From the NCBI GenBank assembly GCA_028533045.1, contig JAQQAP010000008.1, positions 248,001 through 312,000 on the forward strand: DNA of 64,000 nucleotides, written 5' to 3'. Of the stretch, positions 23,733 to 31,894 are shown piece by piece. Position numbers and translations under genes: made by a program. The notes under the pieces were generated by a model that saw only the letters and a list, made by a program, of their open reading frames with translations, was not told where the DNA came from and ran no database searches. The DNA comes from Spirochaetales bacterium. GTDB taxonomy: Bacteria; Spirochaetota; Spirochaetia; DSM-2461. Within the stretch, counting starts at the first letter, position 1. Each line of letters begins with the position of its first letter.

Positions 23733-24821
23733 ATGAGCGATATAATTCCCAATGATGGATTAGAAAAACTACCACCAAATGTTGAACTTGAAACAAAAGC
23801 GATATTAAGGCAAGCAATATCATCAAATAGGGAATTAGCGAAACTTAAAGGATATTGTTCTCTTCTCCCAAACGATTCAATATTACTAAGTTCCTTAATA
23901 TTGAAAGAAGCTACCGCAAGTTCTGAAATTGAAAATATAATCACAACACAAGATGAATTGTATAAAGCTCTGATAACAAAAAATGAAGTGACAGATTCCC
24001 AAACAAAGGAAGTCTTAAATTATCGATCTGCATTATGGCTGGGTTTTCACGAAATAGAGGAAAGAAATATTCTTACAGTCAATACAATATTAAAAATCCA
24101 AGCTGAATTAGAGAAAAATGATGCAGGAATTCGAAAAGTTCCAGGAACCAGTCTTGTAAATGATAGAACTGGAGAAGTTATTTATACTCCGCCCAGTAAT
24201 GAAAGAATAATCGTATCGTTATTATCTAATTTAGAAAAATTTATTAATACAGATGATGAAATAGATCCTTTAATCAAGATGGCAATTATTCATTATCAAT
24301 TTGAATCTATTCATCCTTTTTATGACGGAAATGGAAGGACCGGAAGAATTATTAATGTATTATATTTAGTTCTAAAGGATTTGATCAGTACGCCAATTTT
24401 ATATTTGAGTTCCTTTATTATCAAAAATAAGAATGATTATTATCGTCTATTACAAAAGGTACGAGATGATAATGATTGGGAAAGTTGGATTCTCTACATT
24501 TTAAAGGCCGTAGAATTTACATCAATCGAAACATTGAATATCATAAAATCGATAATTAATTTACTGGAAACAACAACTCAGAGCTGTAAGGAAAAATTAC
24601 CATCAACGATATATTCAAAAGAATTAATTGAAATAATATTTAAGCAACCATATACTAAAATAGCGAATCTTGTTGAAGCAGGAATAGCAGAAAGAAGAAC
24701 TGCAAGTAAATATTTAAAAGCCCTAGAGGAAATTGATATTCTTGAATCGATGAAAGTTGGAAAAGAAAATATTTACGTAAATAAACGACTTTATTCCTTG
24801 TTGAAAAACAGGGGTACATAA
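23733..24821 (+). CDS. Fic-domain AMPylase with N-terminal inhibitory motif and C-terminal winged helix
   Basis: 362 residues. The Fic core has the full catalytic motif HPFYDGNGRTGR at 194-205, with H194 as catalytic base. A class II inhibitory helix lies N-terminal, with S63-x3-E67-N68 inside ATASSEIENI. The C-terminal 65 residues look like a winged helix (IANLVEAGIAERRTASKYLK) that could bind DNA. Fic proteins transfer AMP to target-protein hydroxyls, and E67 is expected to hold the enzyme off. Codon use is strongly AT-biased compared with the flanks. The TAA stop lies inside an attC-like element, as in integron gene cassettes. No antitoxin partner gene is adjacent, which fits an intramolecular inhibitor. 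Confidence 0.92.
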   Translation: MSDIIPNDGLEKLPPNVELETKAILRQAISSNRELAKLKGYCSLLPNDSILLSSLILKEATASSEIENIITTQDELYKALITKNEVTDSQTKEVLNYRSALWLGFHEIEERNILTVNTILKIQAELEKNDAGIRKVPGTSLVNDRTGEVIYTPPSNERIIVSLLSNLEKFINTDDEIDPLIKMAIIHYQFESIHPFYDGNGRTGRIINVLYLVLKDLISTPILYLSSFIIKNKNDYYRLLQKVRDDNDWESWILYILKAVEFTSIETLNIIKSIINLLETTTQSCKEKLPSTIYSKELIEIIFKQPYTKIANLVEAGIAERRTASKYLKALEEIDILESMKVGKENIYVNKRLYSLLKNRGT

Positions 24822-24912
24822 CAAAGTTTTGAACGCAGATTCGCCTACTGTCATATAAGCTGCTTTCGCACCTTCTACGCCAGCTTCACGGCTCACAAGT
24901 TATTTGGGCGTT
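24816..24912. other. attC-like recombination site at the end of fic
   Basis: The region begins with ACATAAC (24816-24822), which contains the fic stop, and ends with GGGCGTTG (24906-24913). The pattern AACAAAG...GGCTCACAAGTTATTTGGGCGTT is like the outer core sites of integron attC elements, and the length of about 97 bp is in the normal range. Base pairing of the inner arms is imperfect. No integrase gene is in the window. Confidence 0.45.
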
Positions 24913-26443
24913 GAAACTGTAGAAAAACCCATTTTTTTCCCTTTATCCTCAAAACCATGTTAAAATTTTCTCATAACGGGGGAGGGACATGTCATGGCCA
25001 GATATAAAGAGTATTCCTACGAACAGATTCAGATGTTACCGGTAAGCTTCGAAAAACAAATTCTTCCGGGATCTTTCGAATATACCCTTAGTCATCTTAT
25101 TGATGATCAAATTGATATGAGTCTTTTCGATGACCACTATAATAATGATGATACAGGGGCCCCCGCCTACGACCCGGCCATTCTTCTGAAGGTAGTCCTT
25201 TTCGCTTATTCCCGTGGCATCAACAGCAGCCGTAAGATTGAAAAACTCTGTGAGGAGAATATCATCTGTATGGCTCTATCTGCGGATACCCGTCCTCATT
25301 TCACGACCATAGCCGATTTTATTTCCTCCCGGAATGATGAGATCGCATCCCTGTTTACCATGATCCTGTCCGTCTGTTACAGCCAGGGGCTGATTGGGAA
25401 GAATATGTTCGCTATAGACGGTTGTAAGATCTCTTCAAACTGCTCCAAGGAGTGGAGCGGTGCCAAGGAGGAACTCCTTGCTAAGTCTAAGAAGATCCGT
25501 AAGTCGGTGAACTATCTCTTGGAAAAGCATAAGAAGGCGGATCTGTCCTGGAGTGATCAAGACCAGAGAGAGAAGGAAGAAAAGGCGATTAAGAAGTTAA
25601 ACGCAAAATCTGAAAAGATACTTGGGTGGTTGGATACTCACGAAGAGAAACGGGGTAGCCTGAATCAACCTATCAAAAGCAATGTAGTTGATAACGACAG
25701 CGCCAAGATGTCTACCGGTCATGGCGTGATACAGGGGTATAACGGGATTGCCGCAGTGGATGACAAGCATCAGCTTATTGTCTGGGCGGAGGCCTTTGGC
25801 GATGCCAATGAGTCGGGCCATCTCCCGGAAATCCTAGAGGGGTTGGAGAAGAACTGCCGTGAGTCAGGGATAGATAAGGACGTCTATAAGAAGATTTTCA
25901 TATGGATACGGTCATCAATACACTTGTCTGTCCCGCCGGCCATCCCATGATCTTGAAGTGCCCCAATTTCCAGAGTGCCGGAGGCCGTTATGTGGGCAAG
26001 TCCTACAGGGGGCAGCGTCACTTCTGTGGAACATGCGCACTACGTAAGAAGTGTATACGCCATGATCATACGCCCTATCGGCAGGTGGCTCTAATGAAAG
26101 AGGTGAGCAAGGGTTTCAATCCGACTGAGGCGATGAAGGCCCGTATTGATACGCCCTACGGGAGGTCAGTGTATTCCCGTAGAATGGGAACGGTGGAGCC
26201 TGTGTTCGGGCATATTTCCGGTATGAAAAAGCTGAATCGATTTACCTTGAGGAGTAAGAAAAAAGTGACGTCCCAGTGGCTGTTATACTGCATGGTTCAT
26301 AATATTGGTAAGATACAGAGGGCTATTGGGTTTACAATTTCGATGGAGCGAGTTAATCCCGAAAAGTCTGTTGATTCTCCGCCTTTTCTTGGAAGGGTGG
26401 GTGGTGGGAGTCATTTTGAATGGGGTTATTCTACAGTCTCGTT
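24909..26443 (+). mobile_element. IS1182-family insertion sequence, internally deleted
   Basis: Imperfect terminal inverted repeats flank a transposase remnant: left GAAACTGTAGAAAAACCC (24913-24930), right GGGTTATTCTACAGTCTC (26423-26440), 16 of 18 matching. The direct repeat CGTT lies immediately outside at 24909-24912 and 26440-26443, a likely target duplication. The element, about 1.5 kb long, inserted at the GCGTT end of the attC-like site. Confidence 0.8.
24994..26369 (+). pseudogene. IS1182-family transposase, frameshifted and internally deleted
   Basis: The N-terminal part (24994 to about 25893) has YTLSHLIDDQIDMSLFDDHY, the DDE first aspartate region NMFAIDGCKISSNCSKEWSG, and VDNDSAKMSTGHGVIQGYNG. 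The C-terminal part, in another frame from about 25893, has LVCPAGHPMILKCPNFQSAG, the cysteine cluster HFCGTCALRKKC, and RRMGTVEPVFGHISGMK with the catalytic glutamate region. The middle segment that normally carries DxGYxS and the linker is missing; the join falls near 25893-25897 with a frame change. The second reading runs through the right terminal repeat into flanking DNA up to 26603, so its natural end is uncertain. It should be inactive. Confidence 0.85.
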
Positions 26444-26628
26444 CCCTTGTTTTCCGCATAACTCCCCTCACCGTAGGATAATCACTCCACTTCACGCATC
26501 ATTCACAATACACCCAAAAGCTCCCGCCATCAACTTATTTACAAAAAAACAGCCTCTTCTGCCGCTTTTACTCCCCCAATTTTCCCAACCCTTTTATACC
26601 TAATCAAAAAATCAGAACTATTACTATT
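26444..26628. other. intergenic region after the insertion sequence
   Basis: No gene is seen. The DNA is CT-rich on the plus strand (many CCC and CTT runs) and leads into the AT-rich palindrome cluster. Confidence 0.4.
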
Positions 26629-26760
26629 AAACCAACCGTTTTAGTATAATAAAACGATTGGTTTATACCTAATAAAAAGATCCAAACTATTAGTATAAAA
26701 CGATTCGTTTGATACTAATAAAACGAAAGTTTTTATTATACTAAAAGCAAATTTTTGATA
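26629..26760. repeat. cluster of AT-rich palindromes with a shared core
   Basis: An inverted repeat with 15-bp arms (AAACCAACCGTTTTA at 26629-26643; TAAAACGATTGGTTT at 26650-26664; one mismatch, 6-nt spacer) is followed by a 25-nt near-perfect palindrome (26692-26716; half AGTATAAAACGA). The core TTTTAGTATAATAAAA appears on the plus strand at 26640 and again on the minus strand near 26742. Degenerate ATACTAATAAAACG copies fill the gaps. Confidence 0.75.
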
Positions 26761-26803
26761 CTAATGAAACCGATTTTTTTTATTACTATAAAAACCTTGC
26801 AAC

Positions 26804-26836
26804 AAAAAAAGGCCCCCCGCCTAAAGGCAGGGAGCC
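26804..26836 (-). terminator. rho-independent terminator of the HU-like gene
   Basis: On the minus strand GGCTCCCTGCC pairs with GGCGGGGGGCC (two G-U wobbles) around a TTTA loop, and seven Ts follow. Confidence 0.9.
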
Positions 26837-26855
26837 GGAACAGAAATAGTTGCGG

Positions 26856-27557
26856 TTAAGTTATCATTACCAACTCGCCATAGCTGATCTCTTCCTTCTT
26901 GTTCTCACCCACATCACGCTTAAAGCCTATCTTGTAGGTCCCGGCTTCCAAATCTTCCGGGATGTAACACATGATTTGTCGTTCCGAAATATCCATGATT
27001 TTTCCCATGGGGATGGTCTCGTCTTCCCCGTCCCGCTTTAGGAACAATTCAGGATCAACTCCGTCTTTAATCAGGTTTTTCCCGTGAAGTCCCATGAGTC
27101 CGCCCGCCGTAAAAGCCAGGCCAAAGCTTCTGGTCTCATAATCGTAGAGGCGGCTAATGTCGGCTTCCTTGATTCGGGCTTCCGTCTTCTCTATGGAAGT
27201 GTTGTTCATCACCTCGTCCTTAAGAGCCTTGGAGGCATTCAGGTTAAGATTCAGAGAGTGACGGCTCGCGTCAAAATCGTCGTCAAAGGAGGTAAACGCT
27301 CCTTTAAGGCTTAGACGCGCCTTAAAGAGGTCCGTAATGACCGGGTATCCGTTGGAAATAAGATCGATGACCGTTTCCTTCATAAGATCCAGAACTATCA
27401 CGATATCCTGTTTGGATATGGTGGTGTTCCGCTTCATCATGTGTTCAATCACGCCCTCCTGCCACTGGGTATCCTTCTGACTGATGTTGGCCATAAACTT
27501 GTTCTCTTCCGATGTGGTCAGGGGATTTTTTCTCAAATAATAATTAATCTTGTTCAT
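26856..27557 (-). CDS. HU-like DNA-binding protein with C-terminal DUF4469-type domain
   Basis: 233 residues. Residues about 35-115 look like an HU/IHF-type DNA-binding domain: ISKQDIVIVLDLMKETVIDL precedes the region of the beta arm (FKARLSLKGAFTSFDDDFDA). The C-terminal about 90 residues (GKIMDISERQIMCYIPEDLE, ending GELVMIT) are an Ig-like strand-rich module of the DUF4469 type. Such proteins occur in Bacteroidetes and spirochaetes, often many copies per genome, and probably bind or organise DNA. GGAG lies 7 nt before the ATG, and a strong terminator follows. The palindrome cluster downstream could be a binding target, but nothing in the sequence proves it. Confidence 0.72.
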   Translation of the reverse strand: MNKINYYLRKNPLTTSEENKFMANISQKDTQWQEGVIEHMMKRNTTISKQDIVIVLDLMKETVIDLISNGYPVITDLFKARLSLKGAFTSFDDDFDASRHSLNLNLNASKALKDEVMNNTSIEKTEARIKEADISRLYDYETRSFGLAFTAGGLMGLHGKNLIKDGVDPELFLKRDGEDETIPMGKIMDISERQIMCYIPEDLEAGTYKIGFKRDVGENKKEEISYGELVMIT

Positions 27558-27813
27558 TGTGAACTCCTTTGGGCTATTGCCCCTTATCTTGCTCGTGTCC
27601 TTAAGGGCACATCCGTTTTTTAGCCGGCCTATGCCCTATACCTACGAGCGGAAACGGGAAAATGTCCCCAAATTTCAAAAAAAAAATTAAAAAAGTTTTT
27701 ATTTCCCCTTCCCGGGGCTCACGAAAATGACAAGAAAAAAATCAGCAATACCCTTGCCGGAATTTATGTGGGACTATGTAAATAAGGATAATTAGCGTAT
27801 CCGGATTTGAGAA

Positions 27814-29409
27814 CTAGTCTTTATCCTGACTGTCAAATATCTCTATAAAGCTGTCCAGAAGAGAAGGATCAAAGAGCTTCCCCCGCTCTTTAAGCATAAA
27901 CTCACGGGCTTCTTCCCGGGAAAAACCCTTCCGATAGGGCCGGTCCTCGGTCACCGCATCGTAGACATCACAAATCGTGATAATCCGGGCAATAAGGGGA
28001 ATGGCCTCCCCCTTTAAACCGTCGGGGTAGCCCGTTCCGTCCCATTTTTCATGGTGGCTCCGAACGGCGTGGCGGGCTTCGTCAAAATCGGGAATATCCT
28101 TAATAATCTCATAGCCCCGCTCGGGATGGCTCCGGATGATGTGAAATTCCCCCTCATCCAGACGGCCCGGTTTATCCAGAATCGCTTCGGGTATGGCCAG
28201 CTTACCTATATCGTGAAGGAGGCCGCCCACGCGAACCATATCCCTAAAAGGTCTGTCCATGTCCAGTTTCCCGGCCAGCATTAAGGCTAAGGTCGTAACC
28301 CGTTCGCTGTGCCCGGCGGTCCATTGGGACTTGGCATCCACCGACCGGGTAAGGGAGAGCATCATACTGTCATAAAGGATCTCCCGGGCCTTGGCTTCGG
28401 TCAGACTCTTCAAGGCCACCCCCACCTGGTCGGAAAGCTTTTCCAGGGCGCTCCTATCGTGTTCCGCCAGTTCATCCCGGCTTACGATAATCAGCCCCAT
28501 CACCTTCTCTTCCAGGATAAGAGGAAAGGCCAGATTATTTCTTTTAACCCCCTCTTCTCCCAAAAGAAGATAAAGTCCCCGATCGGGATTTTCCTCAAGG
28601 CAAAAGGGAGAGTCCGAAGGATTTACAAGGGAACCGTCCAGTTCATCATAGGGAAGATGACTTTTACCGTAGCCCTCTTTATCGGAAAGGAGGGCCAGAA
28701 TCCGGTAATCCTTCTCTCCCCGTTCCAGCACGACCACGGAAGAACGATCAAACTGGTCCGCAATAAAACCGGCCACCCGGGACAGAAGCTCATCCCGGGA
28801 AAGGGAGGAGAGCACCGCCCGGTCAATCCGGTTCATGGTCTCCATGGTGCGGGCCCGGTGGCGCAGATGAAGGGTCATCTCGTCCATCTGGCGGCTCAAT
28901 ATACCCACATCGTCCGGAGAGGATAACTTGAGGAGAACCCCCCTCGCCTCACTCTGTCCAAAATAGAAGCGCCCCTTGTGGGACACCCCTTCTTTGAGAG
29001 AATCCTCCAACCGGTCAATCCAGACATCGCCCAAGATCCCATCGGGCTTAACATCGCTAATAGTCCCCTCCTGATAAATCAGGTTCCACTCCCCTTCATC
29101 GCCCTTCTTGCGAAATAGGGCAAAGGAGATATTCGGGCGATTTTCCATAGGGACATTTTCCCGGATACTCTCCATGAGAGCCTGCCCTTTTTCCGGGGAA
29201 TCTATGAACATCTCCTCGACCCAAGCCTCCCCGTCTCCGGGAAAAAGAGAAGCATTCTCTGTAATCTGGTCGGTGAAGTTTTCTATGAGCCTGCGCCCGG
29301 TAGAGATGGTCATAAGCAAGAGAGTAAAATAGCTGATAAGAAGGCCAAAACAGATAAACTGGAGAGTCATTTTGAGGGATAGCAGCTTGGAGCCGAATCG
29401 GACTTTCAT
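27814..29409 (-). CDS. GAF and HD-GYP c-di-GMP phosphodiesterase, membrane-anchored
   Basis: 531 residues. A transmembrane helix lies at about 14-36, then a poorly recognised sensory segment (40-165), a GAF domain (about 190-335), and the HD-GYP domain (about 345-525). The metal-binding HD pair is H399-D400 in GGLLHDIGKLAIP, and the hallmark GYP is at 460-462 in HHEKWDGTGYPDGLKGEAIP. By family it hydrolyses cyclic di-GMP to GMP. A TTGAAT/17/TAAAAT promoter (29444-29416) ends 6 nt before the ATG with no Shine-Dalgarno, so the mRNA should be leaderless. Confidence 0.93.
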   Translation of the reverse strand: MKVRFGSKLLSLKMTLQFICFGLLISYFTLLLMTISTGRRLIENFTDQITENASLFPGDGEAWVEEMFIDSPEKGQALMESIRENVPMENRPNISFALFRKKGDEGEWNLIYQEGTISDVKPDGILGDVWIDRLEDSLKEGVSHKGRFYFGQSEARGVLLKLSSPDDVGILSRQMDEMTLHLRHRARTMETMNRIDRAVLSSLSRDELLSRVAGFIADQFDRSSVVVLERGEKDYRILALLSDKEGYGKSHLPYDELDGSLVNPSDSPFCLEENPDRGLYLLLGEEGVKRNNLAFPLILEEKVMGLIIVSRDELAEHDRSALEKLSDQVGVALKSLTEAKAREILYDSMMLSLTRSVDAKSQWTAGHSERVTTLALMLAGKLDMDRPFRDMVRVGGLLHDIGKLAIPEAILDKPGRLDEGEFHIIRSHPERGYEIIKDIPDFDEARHAVRSHHEKWDGTGYPDGLKGEAIPLIARIITICDVYDAVTEDRPYRKGFSREEAREFMLKERGKLFDPSLLDSFIEIFDSQDKD

Positions 29410-29415
29410 AAACTG

Positions 29416-29444
29416 ATTTTAAGACAGGAGCAGGCTGAATTCAA
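29416..29444 (-). promoter_or_regulatory. leaderless promoter of the HD-GYP gene
   Basis: TTGAAT (29444-29439), exactly 17 nt, TAAAAT (29421-29416), then 6 nt to the ATG at 29409. No purine-rich ribosome binding site lies in between. Confidence 0.7.
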
Positions 29445-29481
29445 CAAAGGGCGATTATTTCCTCTTTTTCTCCGAGGGGAA

Positions 29482-29511
29482 TTGAAAAACTGTGGCAACC
29501 TGTTCTATAGT
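29482..29511 (+). promoter_or_regulatory. promoter of the DRTGG-like gene
   Basis: TTGAAA (29482-29487), 18-nt spacer and TATAGT (29506-29511). The 28-nt leader contains GGGAG before the ATG at 29539. It rules out an upstream in-frame start at 29482. Confidence 0.65.
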
Positions 29512-29538
29512 AGGACCATACCAAAAATGGGAGACCCA

Positions 29539-29886
29539 ATGACACTAAAAGAGATTTTGTCCGTAGTGGACGGTCATATGGTAGACGGAGAATGTCCCGA
29601 CGCCGATATTCAGATGATTTGCGCCTCCGACCTTATGAGCGATATCCTGACTCTCGAACCGGAAAAGGCCCTCCTCGTTACGGGTCTGGCCAATGTACAG
29701 TCCATCCGCACGGCGGAAATGGCCGATATAGAGCACATTCTCTTTGTCCGGGAGAAAGAAGTAACCCAATCCATGAGGGATCTGGCCGAAGAAAGCGGCA
29801 TCAGCCTGGCCGAAACGGAGCTGGGGATGTTCGAAGCCTGCGGCAAACTCTATGCAGCCGGTCTTCCCGGTGGCTACTCTTCCTGA
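29539..29886 (+). CDS. DRTGG-domain small protein
   Basis: 115 residues from the ATG with GGGAG 5 nt upstream. It resembles stand-alone DRTGG proteins: an N-terminal LKEILSVVDGHMVDGECPDA, then the core ICASDLMSDILTLEPEKALL, NVQSIRTAEMADIEHILFVR and a GMFEACGKLYAAG end. Such proteins often sit beside anti-sigma or Fe-hydrogenase genes and probably bind a nucleotide or a regulatory ligand. Here it is convergent with, and overlaps by 13 nt, the second HD-GYP gene. Confidence 0.72.
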   Translation: MTLKEILSVVDGHMVDGECPDADIQMICASDLMSDILTLEPEKALLVTGLANVQSIRTAEMADIEHILFVREKEVTQSMRDLAEESGISLAETELGMFEACGKLYAAGLPGGYSS

Positions 29887-30620
29887 TCGGGATACTTTTC
29901 CTGCACATGCTTGATGGTGGGCAGGATTTCCATAAACAGATCGACTAACTCCGGATCAAACTGACGGCCCTTCTGCTCCAGAATGGCCCCTATAACCTCT
30001 TCTTCCTTCCAGGCTTTTTTGTAGACCCGCGTAGAAATAAGAGCATCGTAGACATCGGCAATGGAAACGATCCGGGCAAAGATGGGAATCTCCTCCCCTT
30101 TTAATCCGGATGTATCATTTTCATCGAGCCTCCGGCCGGTCTCCACATCTATGCGGCCGGGGTAACCGGTGCCGTCCCAGTGTTCATGATGGCGCAGGGC
30201 CACTTCAATAGCCATGGAATCCATGGGGGATTCGCTTTCTCCCATAATTCGGGCCCCCTGCCAGGTGTGGGTCTTCATTATCTGGAATTCCTCTTCGTTC
30301 AGCTGGCCCGCTTTTTTAAGAATATTATCGGGAATGGCCACCTTACCGATGTCATGAAGCATGGCCACCATGCGAAAAATATCCTTTACCCTTGTAATCT
30401 CCTCCTCCGGAATGGACCGAGCCTTTGCCCAGGCTTCGTAAAGTTCCACCGAATAGGCTCCCACCCGGTTTACGTGGGCTCCCGTTTCCTTGGGGTCACG
30501 GAGTCCGGCCATGCGAATCATGCGCAAAAGGAGGGTCCGGGTCATGCGGGCCCTCTGCAAAGCCAGCGTGGCGGAGGAGGCAAAGTGCATCACAAAGGGT
30601 TCGTACATGTCGGTAATCAT
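29874..30620 (-). CDS. HD-GYP phosphodiesterase, C-terminal part of a decayed GAF-HD-GYP gene
   Basis: 248 residues. The HD-GYP domain is complete: H89-D90 in MVAMLHDIGKVAIP, then HHEHWDGTGYPGRI and ISIADVYDALIS-like residues, here IVSIADVYDALIST. The first 25 residues (FVMHFASSATLALQRARMTR) are the last helix of a GAF domain, so the original N-terminus is gone. The ATG at 30620 overlaps the stop of a 45-codon reading that encodes the first part of the same GAF, so expression may be coupled. Loss of most of the sensor could leave an unregulated c-di-GMP phosphodiesterase. Confidence 0.85.
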   Translation of the reverse strand: MITDMYEPFVMHFASSATLALQRARMTRTLLLRMIRMAGLRDPKETGAHVNRVGAYSVELYEAWAKARSIPEEEITRVKDIFRMVAMLHDIGKVAIPDNILKKAGQLNEEEFQIMKTHTWQGARIMGESESPMDSMAIEVALRHHEHWDGTGYPGRIDVETGRRLDENDTSGLKGEEIPIFARIVSIADVYDALISTRVYKKAWKEEEVIGAILEQKGRQFDPELVDLFMEILPTIKHVQEKYPDQEE

Positions 30621-30754
30621 AAGCGATTCCCCGTTGGCAGCGACCCCGCCTCGCCATTGGTCACCCGCCGGGCGTCGAGGAGGTCCTGAATCTTGTTCAG
30701 TTCCTCGTCGATGGTTATGATTTTTTGCAGTTTGCCCTTACCTATGCGTTTCAT
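30617..30754 (-). pseudogene. N-terminal fragment of the collapsed GAF domain
   Basis: 45 codons from an ATG with AAGGTGG 5 nt upstream. ELNKIQDLLDARRVTNGEAGS matches the first helix and strand of GAF domains that precede HD-GYP (normally LLxxAxxVTxADAGS). It then shifts frame and ends at TGA inside the ATGA overlap with the HD-GYP gene. A deletion of roughly a hundred or more codons is implied by comparison with the family. Confidence 0.7.
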
Positions 30755-30819
30755 CTTTCCACCTTTTATTCTTATCGGCGGTGCTTCTCATAATGATAAA
30801 AAAAAAGATTAAAACGGGG

Positions 30820-30848
30820 TTGACCCTTTTTGGCCTATCGGTTATATT
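30820..30848 (+). promoter_or_regulatory. tRNA-Ala promoter
   Basis: TTGACC (30820-30825), 17-nt spacer, TATATT (30843-30848). The predicted start is about 6 nt before the mature tRNA. Confidence 0.8.
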
Positions 30849-30860
30849 CTTAATCGCTTT

Positions 30861-30934
<74 letters not shown>

Positions 30935-30940
30935 AAACAT

Positions 30941-30966
30941 AACCATCCTTCGGGATGGTTTTTTTA
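30941..30966 (+). terminator. terminator after tRNA-Ala
   Basis: AACCATCC and GGATGGTT form an 8-bp stem around a TTCG tetraloop, followed by Ts. Confidence 0.93.
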
Positions 30967-30989
30967 TGCCCTGAGGGTTAAAGTGTTTT

Positions 30990-31886
30990 CTATTTAGAGT
31001 TATGCCCTTTATCTGCTTCTTTCATTTTTTCGATATTTCTTTCAAGTGCTTTAAATTCTTTATCATCAAAGATAAATTTATAGTTGATATTAAGAGTTTT
31101 AATGTCACAATAATTAATGATCAAGTATTCCCCTTCGATTGGATAGTAGCGATCATCGCTTCTACTCTCTTTCTTTGAGGTTGTTTTATCTGTTGATGTC
31201 CTATTTGTACCATCATCAGACAGTTTTCTTCTTGAAGAATAAGTCATTATTATTTTTTCAAGCAATCCATCTTTGGAATAATTAAAATCTTCAACAATCC
31301 CATTATATAAAAAACTTTCCCCACTCTGCTCAATTACGACTGAAACTTCCGGATATATTTTCCTCAAATAGTAATTTATTGTAGAAATGTTAGAAAATAA
31401 CCTTTTTAAGAACTTTAATTCATTGAGATCGCTTATAACCCAACTTTCGCCTCTTAATAGGTAATACCACTCGTTATTAAATCTCAAAAAAGGAATTTTT
31501 AAGTCTAATTTTAACTCCCGTACAAAAGAGTGTACAGCAAGTCCTAAAGCAGCTGATGAAATATTAATAACAGTAAAATATCTTAAAATAACAAAAAAAT
31601 AATCTTTGATATTTCTTGAAATGAACTGAATATTACCTTCATCTACATTACCACTTACCAGAGAAAGGAGTATGTAAAAATCATATGAATATTCGGACTT
31701 ACTTAGGATAACATGATAAAAAAGACTATGTAAAACAATAGAAAATATCACGCCATATAATATTTCATTTGTTAAATGAGAAAGATATACCGGACACGTC
31801 CAAAATCCTTTTCTATAGAAATAACGAAAAAGAATCCCCGGTAAAATAATAAGTAATACAAGTAAAGAAGATAATGCTAACTGCAA
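30990..31886 (-). CDS. AT-rich membrane protein of unknown function
   Basis: 298 residues starting at TTG, with AGGTAAG 7 nt upstream. Helices lie at about residues 3-20 (LSSLLVLLIILPGILFRYFY), 38-58 and 95-118. The C-terminal 170 residues are cytoplasmic and beta-rich (FNNEWYYLLRGESWVISDLN, then EGEYLIINYCDIKTLNINYK). The N-terminal LPG followed by an aromatic-basic turn recalls DUF6338-type proteins, but I do not recognise it firmly. The 58-residue gene upstream ends 8 nt before it. Base composition is far more AT-rich than the flanks, which suggests transfer. Confidence 0.55.
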   Translation of the reverse strand: MQLALSSLLVLLIILPGILFRYFYRKGFWTCPVYLSHLTNEILYGVIFSIVLHSLFYHVILSKSEYSYDFYILLSLVSGNVDEGNIQFISRNIKDYFFVILRYFTVINISSAALGLAVHSFVRELKLDLKIPFLRFNNEWYYLLRGESWVISDLNELKFLKRLFSNISTINYYLRKIYPEVSVVIEQSGESFLYNGIVEDFNYSKDGLLEKIIMTYSSRRKLSDDGTNRTSTDKTTSKKESRSDDRYYPIEGEYLIINYCDIKTLNINYKFIFDDKEFKALERNIEKMKEADKGHNSK

Positions 31887-31894
31887 AAAGATTC

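Noticed and set aside
26370..26603. 234-codon reading from 25902 as an intact protein
   Set aside because: It is the C-terminal half of the transposase that reads through the right terminal repeat into flanking DNA.
27727..27795. 22-codon reading (MTRKKSAIPLPEFMWDYVNK) between the HU-like and HD-GYP genes
   Set aside because: It has a plausible peptide but no clear ribosome binding site or homologue known to me; kept only as a note.
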